This document shows, piece after piece, positions 42,413-50,730 of a stretch of 64,000 nt of DNA (the first letter of the stretch is position 1; each line of letters starts with the position of its first letter). The translations under genes were made by a program, and so were the position numbers. The stretch lies in NCBI RefSeq assembly GCF_000758165.1, contig NZ_JNUP01000023.1, forward strand, positions 166,069-230,068, written 5' to 3'. Below the pieces are notes generated by a model. It searched no databases, was not told the DNA's origin, and saw only the letters and a program-made list of their open reading frames with translations. This DNA is from Spirochaeta lutea (GTDB lineage Bacteria; Spirochaetota; Spirochaetia; DSM-27196; Salinispiraceae).

Positions 42413-43255
42413 ATGAAATTTAAGTCAATTTTTATCATCTTTAACACAATTATTGTTCTTTCTTTCCTCCTGATCTTCTTTATGCCGCTATTTGTCTTGG
42501 GGGTTGAGTACGCCCGCAGTTTTTGGGCCCAGAGTTGGTACCTATTGATCCTGTTTCTCGGTGTCCTATCCGCTTTGGATTTCTACTTTATAAAGAATTG
42601 GAAGGTTTTCCAGTACCTTGAATCCGAAGATTGGAAAAATTTATCCGACCACCTAGAGAACCGCATTATTCGCCAGGGGAAGGTTTCTCATCAAGGCATA
42701 ACCCTGCTTATAAATAGCTATTTAATGCAAAATCGCCTTGATGATGTCCAGGTTTTGGCCAAACACATCACCGAACACCATCCCCGGTATCTGAATAAAA
42801 ATGCGGTATCTCTGGGATTACCAGTGCTGTTGCGTAATAAGACAGATGAGATCATTCACTACTATGGGCAGTTTATTTCTGATTCAGGGGATGTAAGCGA
42901 CCCTTGGATCTTGTGGAACTATTCTTTTGGATTATTGATGAAGGGAGAGCGAGATCAGGCCAAGGCGCATCTGCGTAGGGCCTATCAACAGGCAGGCCGG
43001 GACGCTGTCTTAAAACTCCTCTCTGTCTACATGCTTGATTCCTTCCGGCAGGACGATCCGGAGGTGAATACCTTGGTAGGGGATTTTCTTGACTGGTTAA
43101 CCGGACGGTATTCCCTGGAGCAGTGGATAGAAAAGACCAAAAAGACCAGAGACAACCTCCAGTTATTTATCATACAACGGATTGTAACCGAGGCTTCCCG
43201 TTGGGCTTTCGAAGATCAAACGGGAAGGATCGATGAAGGAGCATCGCGTGAATGA
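42413..43255 (+). CDS. Membrane protein with helical-repeat cytoplasmic domain
   Basis: A 280-residue protein with two N-terminal transmembrane helices (about 5-29 and 38-58) and a helical C-terminal part with TPR-like units (YSFGLLMKGERDQAKAHLRRAYQQAG and neighbouring stretches). ATAGGAGG gives a strong ribosome site. I do not recognise a named family. It overlaps the aminotransferase gene by 8 nt. Confidence 0.75.
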   Translation: MKFKSIFIIFNTIIVLSFLLIFFMPLFVLGVEYARSFWAQSWYLLILFLGVLSALDFYFIKNWKVFQYLESEDWKNLSDHLENRIIRQGKVSHQGITLLINSYLMQNRLDDVQVLAKHITEHHPRYLNKNAVSLGLPVLLRNKTDEIIHYYGQFISDSGDVSDPWILWNYSFGLLMKGERDQAKAHLRRAYQQAGRDAVLKLLSVYMLDSFRQDDPEVNTLVGDFLDWLTGRYSLEQWIEKTKKTRDNLQLFIIQRIVTEASRWAFEDQTGRIDEGASRE

Positions 43256-44492
43256 ACGACTTGAGCCCATGAGCCTGGGGCGCCAGTTTCTTAAATCCCA
43301 CAAACTGGATGATGTTTGCTACGACATACGTGGACCGGTGATGCAGGAATCGAAACGGCTAGAGGAGGAAGGATTTAAGATCTTAAAGTTGAATATCGGA
43401 AATCCTGCACCCTTCGGGTTTGATGCCCCTGACGAATTGATCCATGATGTCATTGTGAACCTCCGAGATGCCCAAGGGTATTGCGATAGTCAAGGGCTGT
43501 TCTCTGCCCGGAAGGCTATCATGCAGTACTACCAGACCAAACAAATCATGGGGATTGATATAGATGATATCTATATGGGTAACGGGGTGAGCGAGCTCAT
43601 TGTTATGGCCATGCAAGGGCTGTTAAATTCTGGTGATGAAATTCTCGTCCCGGCGCCTGATTATCCTCTGTGGACAGCAGCCGTGACTCTCGCAGGGGGG
43701 AAACCAGTTCACTACATCTGTGATGAACAGTCAGGGTGGTATCCGGATTTGGAGGACATGGCCAATAAAATCACCCCGAAAACCAAAGGAATAGTGGTTA
43801 TCAATCCAAATAATCCGACAGGTGCCGTGTATCCCCGGGAGATTCTTGAACAAATTGTTGAATTAGCGGAGAAACACGGGCTTATTCTGTTTGCCGATGA
43901 GATTTATGAGAAAATCGTATACGATGAGGCGGTTCATGTGCCCCTGGCGGGGCTTGCTGCCAATGTGGTCTGTATTACCTTTAATGGCCTCTCCAAGGCG
44001 TATAGGGCGGCAGGGTTTAGAAGCGGATGGATGGTTATTACCGGTAGAAAACAGCTGGCAGCCGGCTACCGGGATGGGATAAACATGCTGGCGAATATGC
44101 GGCTATGTGCGAATGTTCCGGCACAGTTCGCTGTACAAGCCGCCTTGGGTGGGTATCAGAGTATCCATGATCTGGTGCTCCCCGGGGGACGGCTGAGGGA
44201 GCAGCGTGATGCGGCGTGGCAGGGGATTAACGACATCCCCGGGGTAAGCTGTGTTAAGCCAGAAGGGGCTTTGTATTTATTTCCGCGGTTGGATCCGAAA
44301 CGATTTTCTATTATTGATGACCAGAGGATGGTGCTGGATCTGTTGTTGGATAAGAAGATGCTCATTGTACAGGGCTCGGGATTTAACTGGATTGATAAAA
44401 ATCACTTCCGCGTGGTGTTTCTTCCGGATGTGGAGACTATCCGGGAGTCGGTGGCGCGCATGAGAGATTTTTTTTCCTGGTACAAACAATAG
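43248..44492 (+). CDS. alaA: AlaA-type class I aminotransferase
   Basis: A 414-residue PLP enzyme of the glutamate-pyruvate (alanine) aminotransferase subgroup. Motifs: LNIGNPAPFGFDAP, IYMGNGVSELIVMAMQGLL, PAPDYPLWTAAVTLAGG, VINPNNPTGAVY, LFADEIYEKIVYD, the PLP lysine in NGLSKAYRAAGFRSGW, and the C-terminal FRVVFLPD arginine. The start is taken as GTG 43248, 6 nt after AAGGAG; an upstream ATG at 43233 coincides with that ribosome site. It links pyruvate and alanine pools. Confidence 0.88.
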   Translation: MNERLEPMSLGRQFLKSHKLDDVCYDIRGPVMQESKRLEEEGFKILKLNIGNPAPFGFDAPDELIHDVIVNLRDAQGYCDSQGLFSARKAIMQYYQTKQIMGIDIDDIYMGNGVSELIVMAMQGLLNSGDEILVPAPDYPLWTAAVTLAGGKPVHYICDEQSGWYPDLEDMANKITPKTKGIVVINPNNPTGAVYPREILEQIVELAEKHGLILFADEIYEKIVYDEAVHVPLAGLAANVVCITFNGLSKAYRAAGFRSGWMVITGRKQLAAGYRDGINMLANMRLCANVPAQFAVQAALGGYQSIHDLVLPGGRLREQRDAAWQGINDIPGVSCVKPEGALYLFPRLDPKRFSIIDDQRMVLDLLLDKKMLIVQGSGFNWIDKNHFRVVFLPDVETIRESVARMRDFFSWYKQ

Positions 44493-44557
44493 GGATAGGG
44501 CGGGATGTTCATCGAGCAGGCACTCCCGGGTGTCAATGAGCTATGAAATAGTTCCAT

Positions 44558-44640
44558 AGTGCGTAAAGGGTTGTAAGCGACACCGGATATTGCAGAGTAG
44601 GGTGGAACGATCTTCCCCTTGCTTGACCCGTATTCATAGC
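44558..44640 (+). repeat. Palindromic element copy C, right end lost
   Basis: The left end AGTGCGTAAAGGGTTGTAA and the next 25 nt (GACACCGGATATTGCAGAG) align with copy A. From about 44600 onward the similarity fades and no right terminus is found. The gltX promoter (44623-44652) begins inside or just beside the remnant. Confidence 0.6.
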
Positions 44641-44652
44641 CATGATTATAAT
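44623..44652 (+). promoter_or_regulatory. Promoter of the gltX-glyS-tyrS operon
   Basis: TTGACC (44623-44628), 18-nt spacer, TATAAT (44647-44652), about 22 nt of leader before the gltX ATG. The leader is far too short for a T-box. Confidence 0.75.
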
Positions 44653-44681
44653 GGCCCTCCAGCCTAATAAAAGGATAATCT

Positions 44682-46160
44682 ATGAGTGTACGAGTACGCT
44701 ATGCCCCTTCGCCGACGGGGTTACAGCATATCGGCGGTTTACGAACAGCTCTCTTTAACTACTTTTTCGCGCGATCCCAGGGGGGACGCTTCATCCTCCG
44801 CGTCGAGGATACCGATCAGGAGCGATTCACTCCGGAAGCGCTGGAGGATATCTATCGAACCTTTGACTGGCTTGGGATTCAAGAGGATGAGGGACCACGG
44901 AACGGCGGTAGCTACGGCCCCTATATTCAGAGCGAGCGCAAAGGGTTGTATCAACAATACGCCCAACAGCTGATTGATACAGGGTGTGCCTACCACTGTT
45001 TTTGTACATCTGAGCGTCTGGAGCAGCTTCGACATGAGCAGACACAGACAAAACAGGGGGCTCAAGGGTACGACCGTCATTGTCGAAGCCTCTCTCCTCA
45101 GATGGTTCAGGAGCGTTTGGAAAGAGGGGAGACCTCGGTCATCCGGTTCAAAATACCCCTGGAAGGTGATACGATTGTAGAGGATTTGGTATTGGGTCCA
45201 GTTCGGAGAAAAAACGAGGATATTAGTCCAGACCCGGTGCTGTTAAAGTCAGACGGATTTCCAACCTATCACTTAGCGAATGTTGTTGATGACCATCTGA
45301 TGGGAATTAGTCATATTCTTCGAGCTCAGGAATGGATTCCCTCGGGGCCCCTACACGTCCTATTATACAATGCTTTTGGGTGGGAGCCTCCGGTTTATGT
45401 ACATCTACCCATGGTAATGGGTAAGGATGGTCAGAAGCTATCAAAGCGGCATGGGTCCACGGCGGTAGCCGAGTTTCGGCGCCTTGGGTATCTGCCCGAG
45501 GCCTTGATGAACTATATCAGCTTGCTAGGTTGGAGCTTGGATGACAGCAGGGAGTTCTTTTCTCGTCAGGATCTGGAAGCCCTATTTGACATTACCAGAA
45601 TTAATAAATCTCCAGCAGTCTTTGATTATAAAAAATTGGAATGGTTTAACGGGCAGTACATTCGTGAGCTGGATGGAGAATCCCTTGAGAGGATGGTGAT
45701 TCCCTATCTTCAGGAAGCATGTCTCGTTGAAGATCCTATTTCTGAAGGAGAGAAGACTATTCTCCACGGAGCCATTCCCCTGGCTCAGGAACGTCTGCGG
45801 CTCTTATCGGATGCGCCTGATGTTCTGGGATTTTTATTCCGAGACGAATTGAGTTTTGATCCGCTGATGTTGGTTCCCAAGGGCTTAGATGCTGCTCAGA
45901 CCAAGGAGGTACTTGAGGCAGTACAACCCAAGTTGGAGTCAATCTTTTCAGGCGAAGGGACCGAGGAGGGGGAGGATCTCTTGCATCGTCTCGCAGAGGA
46001 CCTAGGGAAAAAGGTTGGTCAGGTTATGATGCCGATTCGGATCGCCGTAACCGGTACGAAGGCTTCGCCTCCCCTGATTCCCTCCCTACATCTTCTGGGA
46101 CAGAAGAAAACTGAGGAACGTATTGCCAGAGCGATCATTCTGTTAGAACAGATCGCCTGA
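44682..46160 (+). CDS. gltX: Glutamyl-tRNA synthetase
   Basis: A 492-residue class I synthetase. It has VRYAPSPTGLQHIGGLRTALFN with the HIGH-type motif (HIGG), LRVEDTDQERF, the zinc-like CFCTSERL...YDRHCRSL and the KMSKS-type GQKLSKRHGSTAV. Many spirochaetes lack GlnRS and use GluRS plus GatCAB; nothing in the window decides that here. AAAGGA lies 7 nt upstream of the ATG. Confidence 0.95.
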   Translation: MSVRVRYAPSPTGLQHIGGLRTALFNYFFARSQGGRFILRVEDTDQERFTPEALEDIYRTFDWLGIQEDEGPRNGGSYGPYIQSERKGLYQQYAQQLIDTGCAYHCFCTSERLEQLRHEQTQTKQGAQGYDRHCRSLSPQMVQERLERGETSVIRFKIPLEGDTIVEDLVLGPVRRKNEDISPDPVLLKSDGFPTYHLANVVDDHLMGISHILRAQEWIPSGPLHVLLYNAFGWEPPVYVHLPMVMGKDGQKLSKRHGSTAVAEFRRLGYLPEALMNYISLLGWSLDDSREFFSRQDLEALFDITRINKSPAVFDYKKLEWFNGQYIRELDGESLERMVIPYLQEACLVEDPISEGEKTILHGAIPLAQERLRLLSDAPDVLGFLFRDELSFDPLMLVPKGLDAAQTKEVLEAVQPKLESIFSGEGTEEGEDLLHRLAEDLGKKVGQVMMPIRIAVTGTKASPPLIPSLHLLGQKKTEERIARAIILLEQIA

Positions 46161-46213
46161 GATAATCATAACGTAACTACTGAAACTGCGTAGTAATACA
46201 TGGAGTAAATCAC

Positions 46214-47557
46214 ATGGCTGATAACAATCAAGACAAAACAATGGATAAAATTGTTTCTTTAGCGAAGCGTCGGGGATTCATCTTTCAATCTTCCGAGATA
46301 TACGGGGGCCTCTCCTCAGCATGGGATTACGGTCCCATGGGTGTTGAACTGAAGAACCGGATACAACGGTTCTGGTGGAGGGAGATGACTCAGCTTCACG
46401 ACAATATTGTCGGTCTCGACGCCGCAATTATGATGCATCCCAGGGTCTGGGAGGCCTCCGGCCATGTAGAAAACTTTCATGATCCCATGGTGGATTGTAA
46501 AAACTGTAAGAATAGGTTTAGAGCGGATCATATTGATTTGGACGCCGGTTGTCCTGTCTGCGGTGTGAGTGGACAGTTTACTGAGCCCCGGGAGTTTAAT
46601 CTCATGTTTAAGACCAATATGGGTCCCATCCATGATGAAAATTCGGTGGTGTACCTGCGTCCAGAGACAGCCCAGGGCATCTATGTTAACTACAAGAATG
46701 TCGTGCAAACCAGCCGAGTTAAAATTCCCTTTGGTATCGCCCAGGTTGGTAAAGCCTTCCGGAATGAGATTGTAACAAAAAACTTCATTTTCAGAACCTG
46801 TGAATTTGAACAGATGGAGATGCAATTCTTTGTAAAACCCGGGGATGATGAGACCTGGTTTGAGTACTGGATGAAAAAGCGGATGGCGTACTATGAAAAA
46901 ATCGGTATTCGCATGGAAAACCTTCATTTTCACCAGCATGGTCCCGATGAACTTGCGCATTACGCAAAGGATGCCTACGACATTGAATACAAGTTCCCCT
47001 TCGGCTGGAAGGAATTGGAAGGAATCCATAACCGTACCGACTTCGACCTTTCGCGCCATAGTGAATACAGCAAAAAAGATTTAACCTACCTTGACGAAGA
47101 AACCCGGGAGCGTTTTCTCCCGTACATCGTAGAAACTAGTGCAGGCTTAACCCGTAGCCTCCTCATGGTACTCTGTGATGCTTATGAAGAAGAACAGGTA
47201 GGAGAGGGGGATGTAAGAACGGTCCTGCGTTTCCATCCAGAACTGGCTCCCATCACCGTCGGTGTATTTCCCCTGGTTAAGAAGGATGGACTCGCCGAAT
47301 TAGCGAAAGAAATTGAGATGGAGTTGCGGGAGGATTATGCAACCTTCTACGATCAAAGCGGGGCAATCGGCCGACGGTACCGCCGGCAGGATGAGATCGG
47401 TACCCCCTTCTGCGTAACCATAGACTATCAGACAAAGGATGATAATACGGTGACCCTGCGATTCCGGGATAGTATGGAGCAGATTCGGGTTTCCCGATCG
47501 GAACTCAGCGCATTGATCCGTAGTCATATTAAATCTTACAAGCGGGTGAGCTCATGA
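46214..47557 (+). CDS. glyS: Glycyl-tRNA synthetase, single-chain dimeric type
   Basis: A 447-residue class II synthetase of the eukaryote/archaea-like homodimeric form, not the alpha2beta2 GlyQS pair. Motifs: RGFIFQSSEIYGGLSSAWDYGPMGVELKN, a zinc-finger-like insert CKNCKNRFRADHIDLDAGCPVCG (about 94-116), NLMFKTNMGP, YLRPETAQGIYVNYK (motif 2 area) and IVETSAGLTRSLLMVL. The stop overlaps the tyrS start by 4 nt. Confidence 0.95.
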   Translation: MADNNQDKTMDKIVSLAKRRGFIFQSSEIYGGLSSAWDYGPMGVELKNRIQRFWWREMTQLHDNIVGLDAAIMMHPRVWEASGHVENFHDPMVDCKNCKNRFRADHIDLDAGCPVCGVSGQFTEPREFNLMFKTNMGPIHDENSVVYLRPETAQGIYVNYKNVVQTSRVKIPFGIAQVGKAFRNEIVTKNFIFRTCEFEQMEMQFFVKPGDDETWFEYWMKKRMAYYEKIGIRMENLHFHQHGPDELAHYAKDAYDIEYKFPFGWKELEGIHNRTDFDLSRHSEYSKKDLTYLDEETRERFLPYIVETSAGLTRSLLMVLCDAYEEEQVGEGDVRTVLRFHPELAPITVGVFPLVKKDGLAELAKEIEMELREDYATFYDQSGAIGRRYRRQDEIGTPFCVTIDYQTKDDNTVTLRFRDSMEQIRVSRSELSALIRSHIKSYKRVSS

Positions 47558-48837
47558 ATGATTCACCTACCCAAGTCACCAACGCGGCAGTAACAAGTTC
47601 TGCCCTTGGGGTACTTCAGGAGCGTGGATTCCTGCAACAGTGTACGGATATTCAGATACTTGATGAGCTGTTCAATAAGGGATCTGTTGGGATGTACACC
47701 GGGTTTGACCCCACGGGGCCGAGCTTACATGTTGGCCACGTGGTTCCTCTCTTTGCCATGGCGCACATGGCCCGTTGTGGTCATACTGTATATGCCCTTA
47801 TTGGCGGCGGTACAGCAAAGATCGGCGATCCTTCTGGTAAATCAGAGATGCGAAAGATGCTTACCCCTGAACAAATTGCGAGCAATGGGGAGAGTATCGG
47901 GCGACAGATCATGCAGTTTTTTCAAAAAGCTGGGGTATCTCCCGACCGGGTGCGGATCGTAAATAACTCAGAATGGCTTGACGGACTGCGGTACATTGAG
48001 TTCCTCCGGGATATCGGGAAACACTTTTCGGTTAACCGGATGCTCAGTTTTGAAACCTATAAAATGCGCATGGAGACCGGTCTCTCCTTTATTGAATTCA
48101 ACTACCAGCTGCTGCAGAGCTATGATTTTATGGTGTTAAACCGGGATCATGGGGTTCAACTTCAGGCAGGAGGAGATGATCAATGGGGGAATATTGTAGC
48201 GGGAATTGATCTCATCCGGCGAACCGGGGGTAAGCAGTGTTTCGGGCTAACCTATCCCCTCATTACCCGTACCGATGGTAAAAAAATGGGAAAAACCGAG
48301 AAGGGGGCAGTGTTCCTGGATCCTGCTCTAACCTCGCCCTATGATTTTTTCCAATATTGGCGAAATATTCCTGATCAGGATGTTGGATCCTTTCTCAAGG
48401 TGTTTACATTTATGGATTTGGCTGAGATTGAGCAACTGAGTCACCTAGAGGGACAAGCCATAAACGAGGCAAAGGAACGTCTGGCGTTGGAGTTTACACG
48501 GTTGATCCACGGTGAAGTGGAAGCCCAGAAAGCACTGGAAACCGCTCGTTCCGCCTTCGGTTCATCCGCGGGGGCTGACATCTCGGCCATGCCATCTTTG
48601 GAGATTTCCAGGGAGGAATTCCAGAAGGGTATCGGTGTCCTTGATCTTTTTGCCAGGACATCGTTATGTGCCAGCCGCAGCGAAGCACGTCGGTTGGTTA
48701 CCCAGGGTGGAGCCAGAATCCAAGATCAGGTGATACACGACCCTGAAACTATTGTTCAAGAGCAGTTCATCCAGGACGGACAGCTTATTTTAAAGGCCGG
48801 AAAAAAGCGTTTTTTCAGAATCATCCTGGTACCCTAG
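47554..48837 (+). CDS. tyrS: Tyrosyl-tRNA synthetase
   Basis: A 427-residue class I synthetase. MYTGFDPTGPSLHVGHVVPL holds the HIGH-type HVGH, QLQAGGDDQWGNIVAGIDL the tyrosine pocket, and KKMGKTEKGAVFLD the KMSKS-type loop (about 245). A C-terminal S4-like domain (about 360-427, LFARTSLCASRSEARRLVTQGGARIQ) binds the tRNA anticodon arm. Third gene of the synthetase operon. Confidence 0.95.
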   Translation: MNDSPTQVTNAAVTSSALGVLQERGFLQQCTDIQILDELFNKGSVGMYTGFDPTGPSLHVGHVVPLFAMAHMARCGHTVYALIGGGTAKIGDPSGKSEMRKMLTPEQIASNGESIGRQIMQFFQKAGVSPDRVRIVNNSEWLDGLRYIEFLRDIGKHFSVNRMLSFETYKMRMETGLSFIEFNYQLLQSYDFMVLNRDHGVQLQAGGDDQWGNIVAGIDLIRRTGGKQCFGLTYPLITRTDGKKMGKTEKGAVFLDPALTSPYDFFQYWRNIPDQDVGSFLKVFTFMDLAEIEQLSHLEGQAINEAKERLALEFTRLIHGEVEAQKALETARSAFGSSAGADISAMPSLEISREEFQKGIGVLDLFARTSLCASRSEARRLVTQGGARIQDQVIHDPETIVQEQFIQDGQLILKAGKKRFFRIILVP

Positions 48838-49000
48838 GAGACTGAACTACCGACCCGGTGCTACGCTGTAAAAACAAGGGGTGTTCTCTCGATTCGCGCG
48901 GCGGTTTCGCATGAAATCAACCCGTATGTAGTCAAACTGATGTGTGCTCCCGGTGCGCTGTCAATCTTGCGGGGTGCGGTGCGCTGTCCCGAGAGGCAAA

Positions 49001-49996
49001 TTACCGATGCTGGATTATGTAGCTTCGGTGGGGTCGTTTTTTCTGGAAATCCTCAGGAATTGTCTGGTTTGTAATCTCTTTTATTGTACAAGAGCTTGCC
49101 AGGTCCTTCTCTGCTAATTTGAACTTTTTAAAGTTATTGGAAAAAAGTATTATGCCGTTTTTTGCCAATATAGCCAGCGCCTTCCGAATAAGCTCGGGAT
49201 GGTCACGTTGTATATCCAGTACCCGGTCCATCTTCTTGCTGTTCGAAAAGGTCGGGGGATCTAGGACTATGAGATCGAACTGTCTTCCATCTTTTTGCGC
49301 CTTGTGTAGAAATTGAAAAACATCCATGGCGACGCATTGATGGGTTTCTCCGAAAAAACCGTTTTGCTCTAGGTTTCGCTGAGCCCAGGCGGTGTAGGTG
49401 TTGGAAAGATCAATGGAGAGCGTGCTCTGGGCACCCCCGGCCGCAGCATATACCGAAAAAGAGCCTGTGTAGCTGAAGAGATTCAGCATTCTGGCATGGA
49501 GAGCGATATCCCCTACCATTTGACGGGTTACTCGGTGATCTAAAAAAAGACCGGTGTCCAGATAATCAGAAAGATTGACCTCAAATTGTAGTCCACCCTC
49601 TTGCACGACATGGATCGTACCCTCCTGGGAAATCCGTTCATACTGTTCGCTTTTTTTCTGCCGACGGCGGTACTTTACAAAGATGTATTCTATCGGAAGT
49701 CCCAGGGCTCGACCTGCGGTGTAGGCCATAAGGTTAGTCCATCGATCATGCTCGTCATCATCCATTTCGTTAAATCTCAAAATCTCAGTAATATGAAGGT
49801 ACTTATCATAGAGATCTACGGTAAAGGGCAATTCTGGAATGTCTCGATCATATATTCTGAAACACTGAACCCCTGAGCGCTTAGCCCACTTACGCAAATG
49901 GGCATGACGCTTTTTGATTCGGTTCATAAAAATGGTTTGTTGTTCAACCCATTTTTCTGGGAGGTGTTCTTCTGAGGTTAATTGATCTGAAACCAT
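49001..49996 (-). CDS. RlmK/RlmI-like rRNA methyltransferase
   Basis: A 331-residue SAM-dependent RNA methyltransferase resembling the C-terminal (RlmK) half of E. coli RlmL and RlmI. Features: FRIYDRDIPELPFTVDLYDKYLHI, FEVNLSDYLDTGLFLDHRVTRQMV, motif I MLNLFSYTGSFSVYAAAGGA, SIDLS and the catalytic-loop LIVLDPPTFSNSKKMD. It lacks an N-terminal PUA or THUMP domain. The start ATG 49996 is chosen because it falls 5 nt after the rex stop; the longer frame overlaps rex. Target base not known; 23S m7G2069 is the closest precedent. Confidence 0.8.
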   Translation of the reverse strand: MVSDQLTSEEHLPEKWVEQQTIFMNRIKKRHAHLRKWAKRSGVQCFRIYDRDIPELPFTVDLYDKYLHITEILRFNEMDDDEHDRWTNLMAYTAGRALGLPIEYIFVKYRRRQKKSEQYERISQEGTIHVVQEGGLQFEVNLSDYLDTGLFLDHRVTRQMVGDIALHARMLNLFSYTGSFSVYAAAGGAQSTLSIDLSNTYTAWAQRNLEQNGFFGETHQCVAMDVFQFLHKAQKDGRQFDLIVLDPPTFSNSKKMDRVLDIQRDHPELIRKALAILAKNGIILFSNNFKKFKLAEKDLASSCTIKEITNQTIPEDFQKKRPHRSYIIQHR

Positions 49997-50001
49997 GATG
50001 C

Positions 50002-50637
50002 CTAGGACCTGCTGCGAGCCATTTTCACCGATAACACCGCATATCCGGATGAAAGATCTTCTTTCTGAACAATAATTCCTGATGGAACCTTTAATTTTAC
50101 ATTGGTGAAATTCCAAATTGCTTTTATACCGGATTGTATCAGGATCTCAGCGGTCTGCTGAGCAAAATCACTTGGAACGGTTAGGATGGCTAACTCCACC
50201 CCGAGTTCAGGGATCATCTTCGGAATATCATCGAAGGGGTGAACCGTGATGTCGTTGATGCTCTTGTCGAATTTTGCGGTGTCCACATCGAAGGCTGCAA
50301 GAATAGTGAGTCCGTGGCGGGTAAACTCAGAGTAGCCCATGAGGGCCGTACCAAGATTTCCCGCGCCTATAAGGACAGCCCTATGGTTATGATGCCAATC
50401 CAGAAAATGTGTAATTGCATCAATCAATTCACCAACGGGGAAACCAATTCGGGGTTTGCCAACAATACCGGTTATCGCGAGATCTTTTCTCACCTGTATA
50501 GGTTCCAATTCGAGTTCATCCGCGATAACGGTACCGGATATGTATTCCTTACCTTCTCGTTGTGCGGCTTCTATAATATGGAGATACGAGGGAAGTCTCT
50601 TAATTGTTGGTAGACTAGAAAGTTTAACACCAGCCAT
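50002..50637 (-). CDS. rex: Redox-sensing transcriptional repressor Rex
   Basis: A 211-residue repressor that senses the NADH/NAD+ ratio. The N-terminal winged helix (LPTIKRLPSYLHIIEAAQREGKEYISGTVIADELELEPIQVRKDLA) is followed by a Rossmann domain (HRAVLIGAGNLGTALMGY) and the IWNFTNVKLKVPSGIIVQKEDL segment. Start ATG 50637 has AAGGAG 6 nt upstream; 55 extra upstream codons of the frame are not used. It is transcribed with the RNA methyltransferase and divergent from the RlmD-like gene, so it may control fermentation genes elsewhere and possibly this gap. Confidence 0.93.
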   Translation of the reverse strand: MAGVKLSSLPTIKRLPSYLHIIEAAQREGKEYISGTVIADELELEPIQVRKDLAITGIVGKPRIGFPVGELIDAITHFLDWHHNHRAVLIGAGNLGTALMGYSEFTRHGLTILAAFDVDTAKFDKSINDITVHPFDDIPKMIPELGVELAILTVPSDFAQQTAEILIQSGIKAIWNFTNVKLKVPSGIIVQKEDLSSGYAVLSVKMARSRS

Positions 50638-50730
50638 GGCTACTCCTTGGAAAAGACATTGAACAAGCTCGTTAAGCAGTATACCTTGTAAGAAGGTTTT
50701 TGGGAATCTTATCAGTATATTTATATATAT

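Noticed and set aside
43233..43247. ATG 43233 as start of the aminotransferase
   Set aside because: It coincides with the AAGGAG that serves GTG 43248; possible but less likely.
44493..44681. Possible T-box or other riboswitch ahead of the three tRNA-synthetase genes
   Set aside because: The promoter is only about 30 nt from the gltX start, and no T-box sequence or terminator/antiterminator pair is present.
46316..47059. Long minus-strand open frame (247 codons) inside glyS
   Set aside because: Antisense to a highly conserved synthetase and without protein-family features; a codon-usage shadow.
48953..48990. Direct repeat CGGTGCGCTGTC twice in the gap after tyrS
   Set aside because: Only two 12-bp copies 26 nt apart with no further units; not a CRISPR or tandem array. 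No similarity to the 103-bp element was convincing.
49997..50116. Longer N-terminus for the RlmK-like methyltransferase
   Set aside because: The extra 40 codons overlap rex antiphase in the same strand and match no family sequence; the start after the rex stop is simpler.
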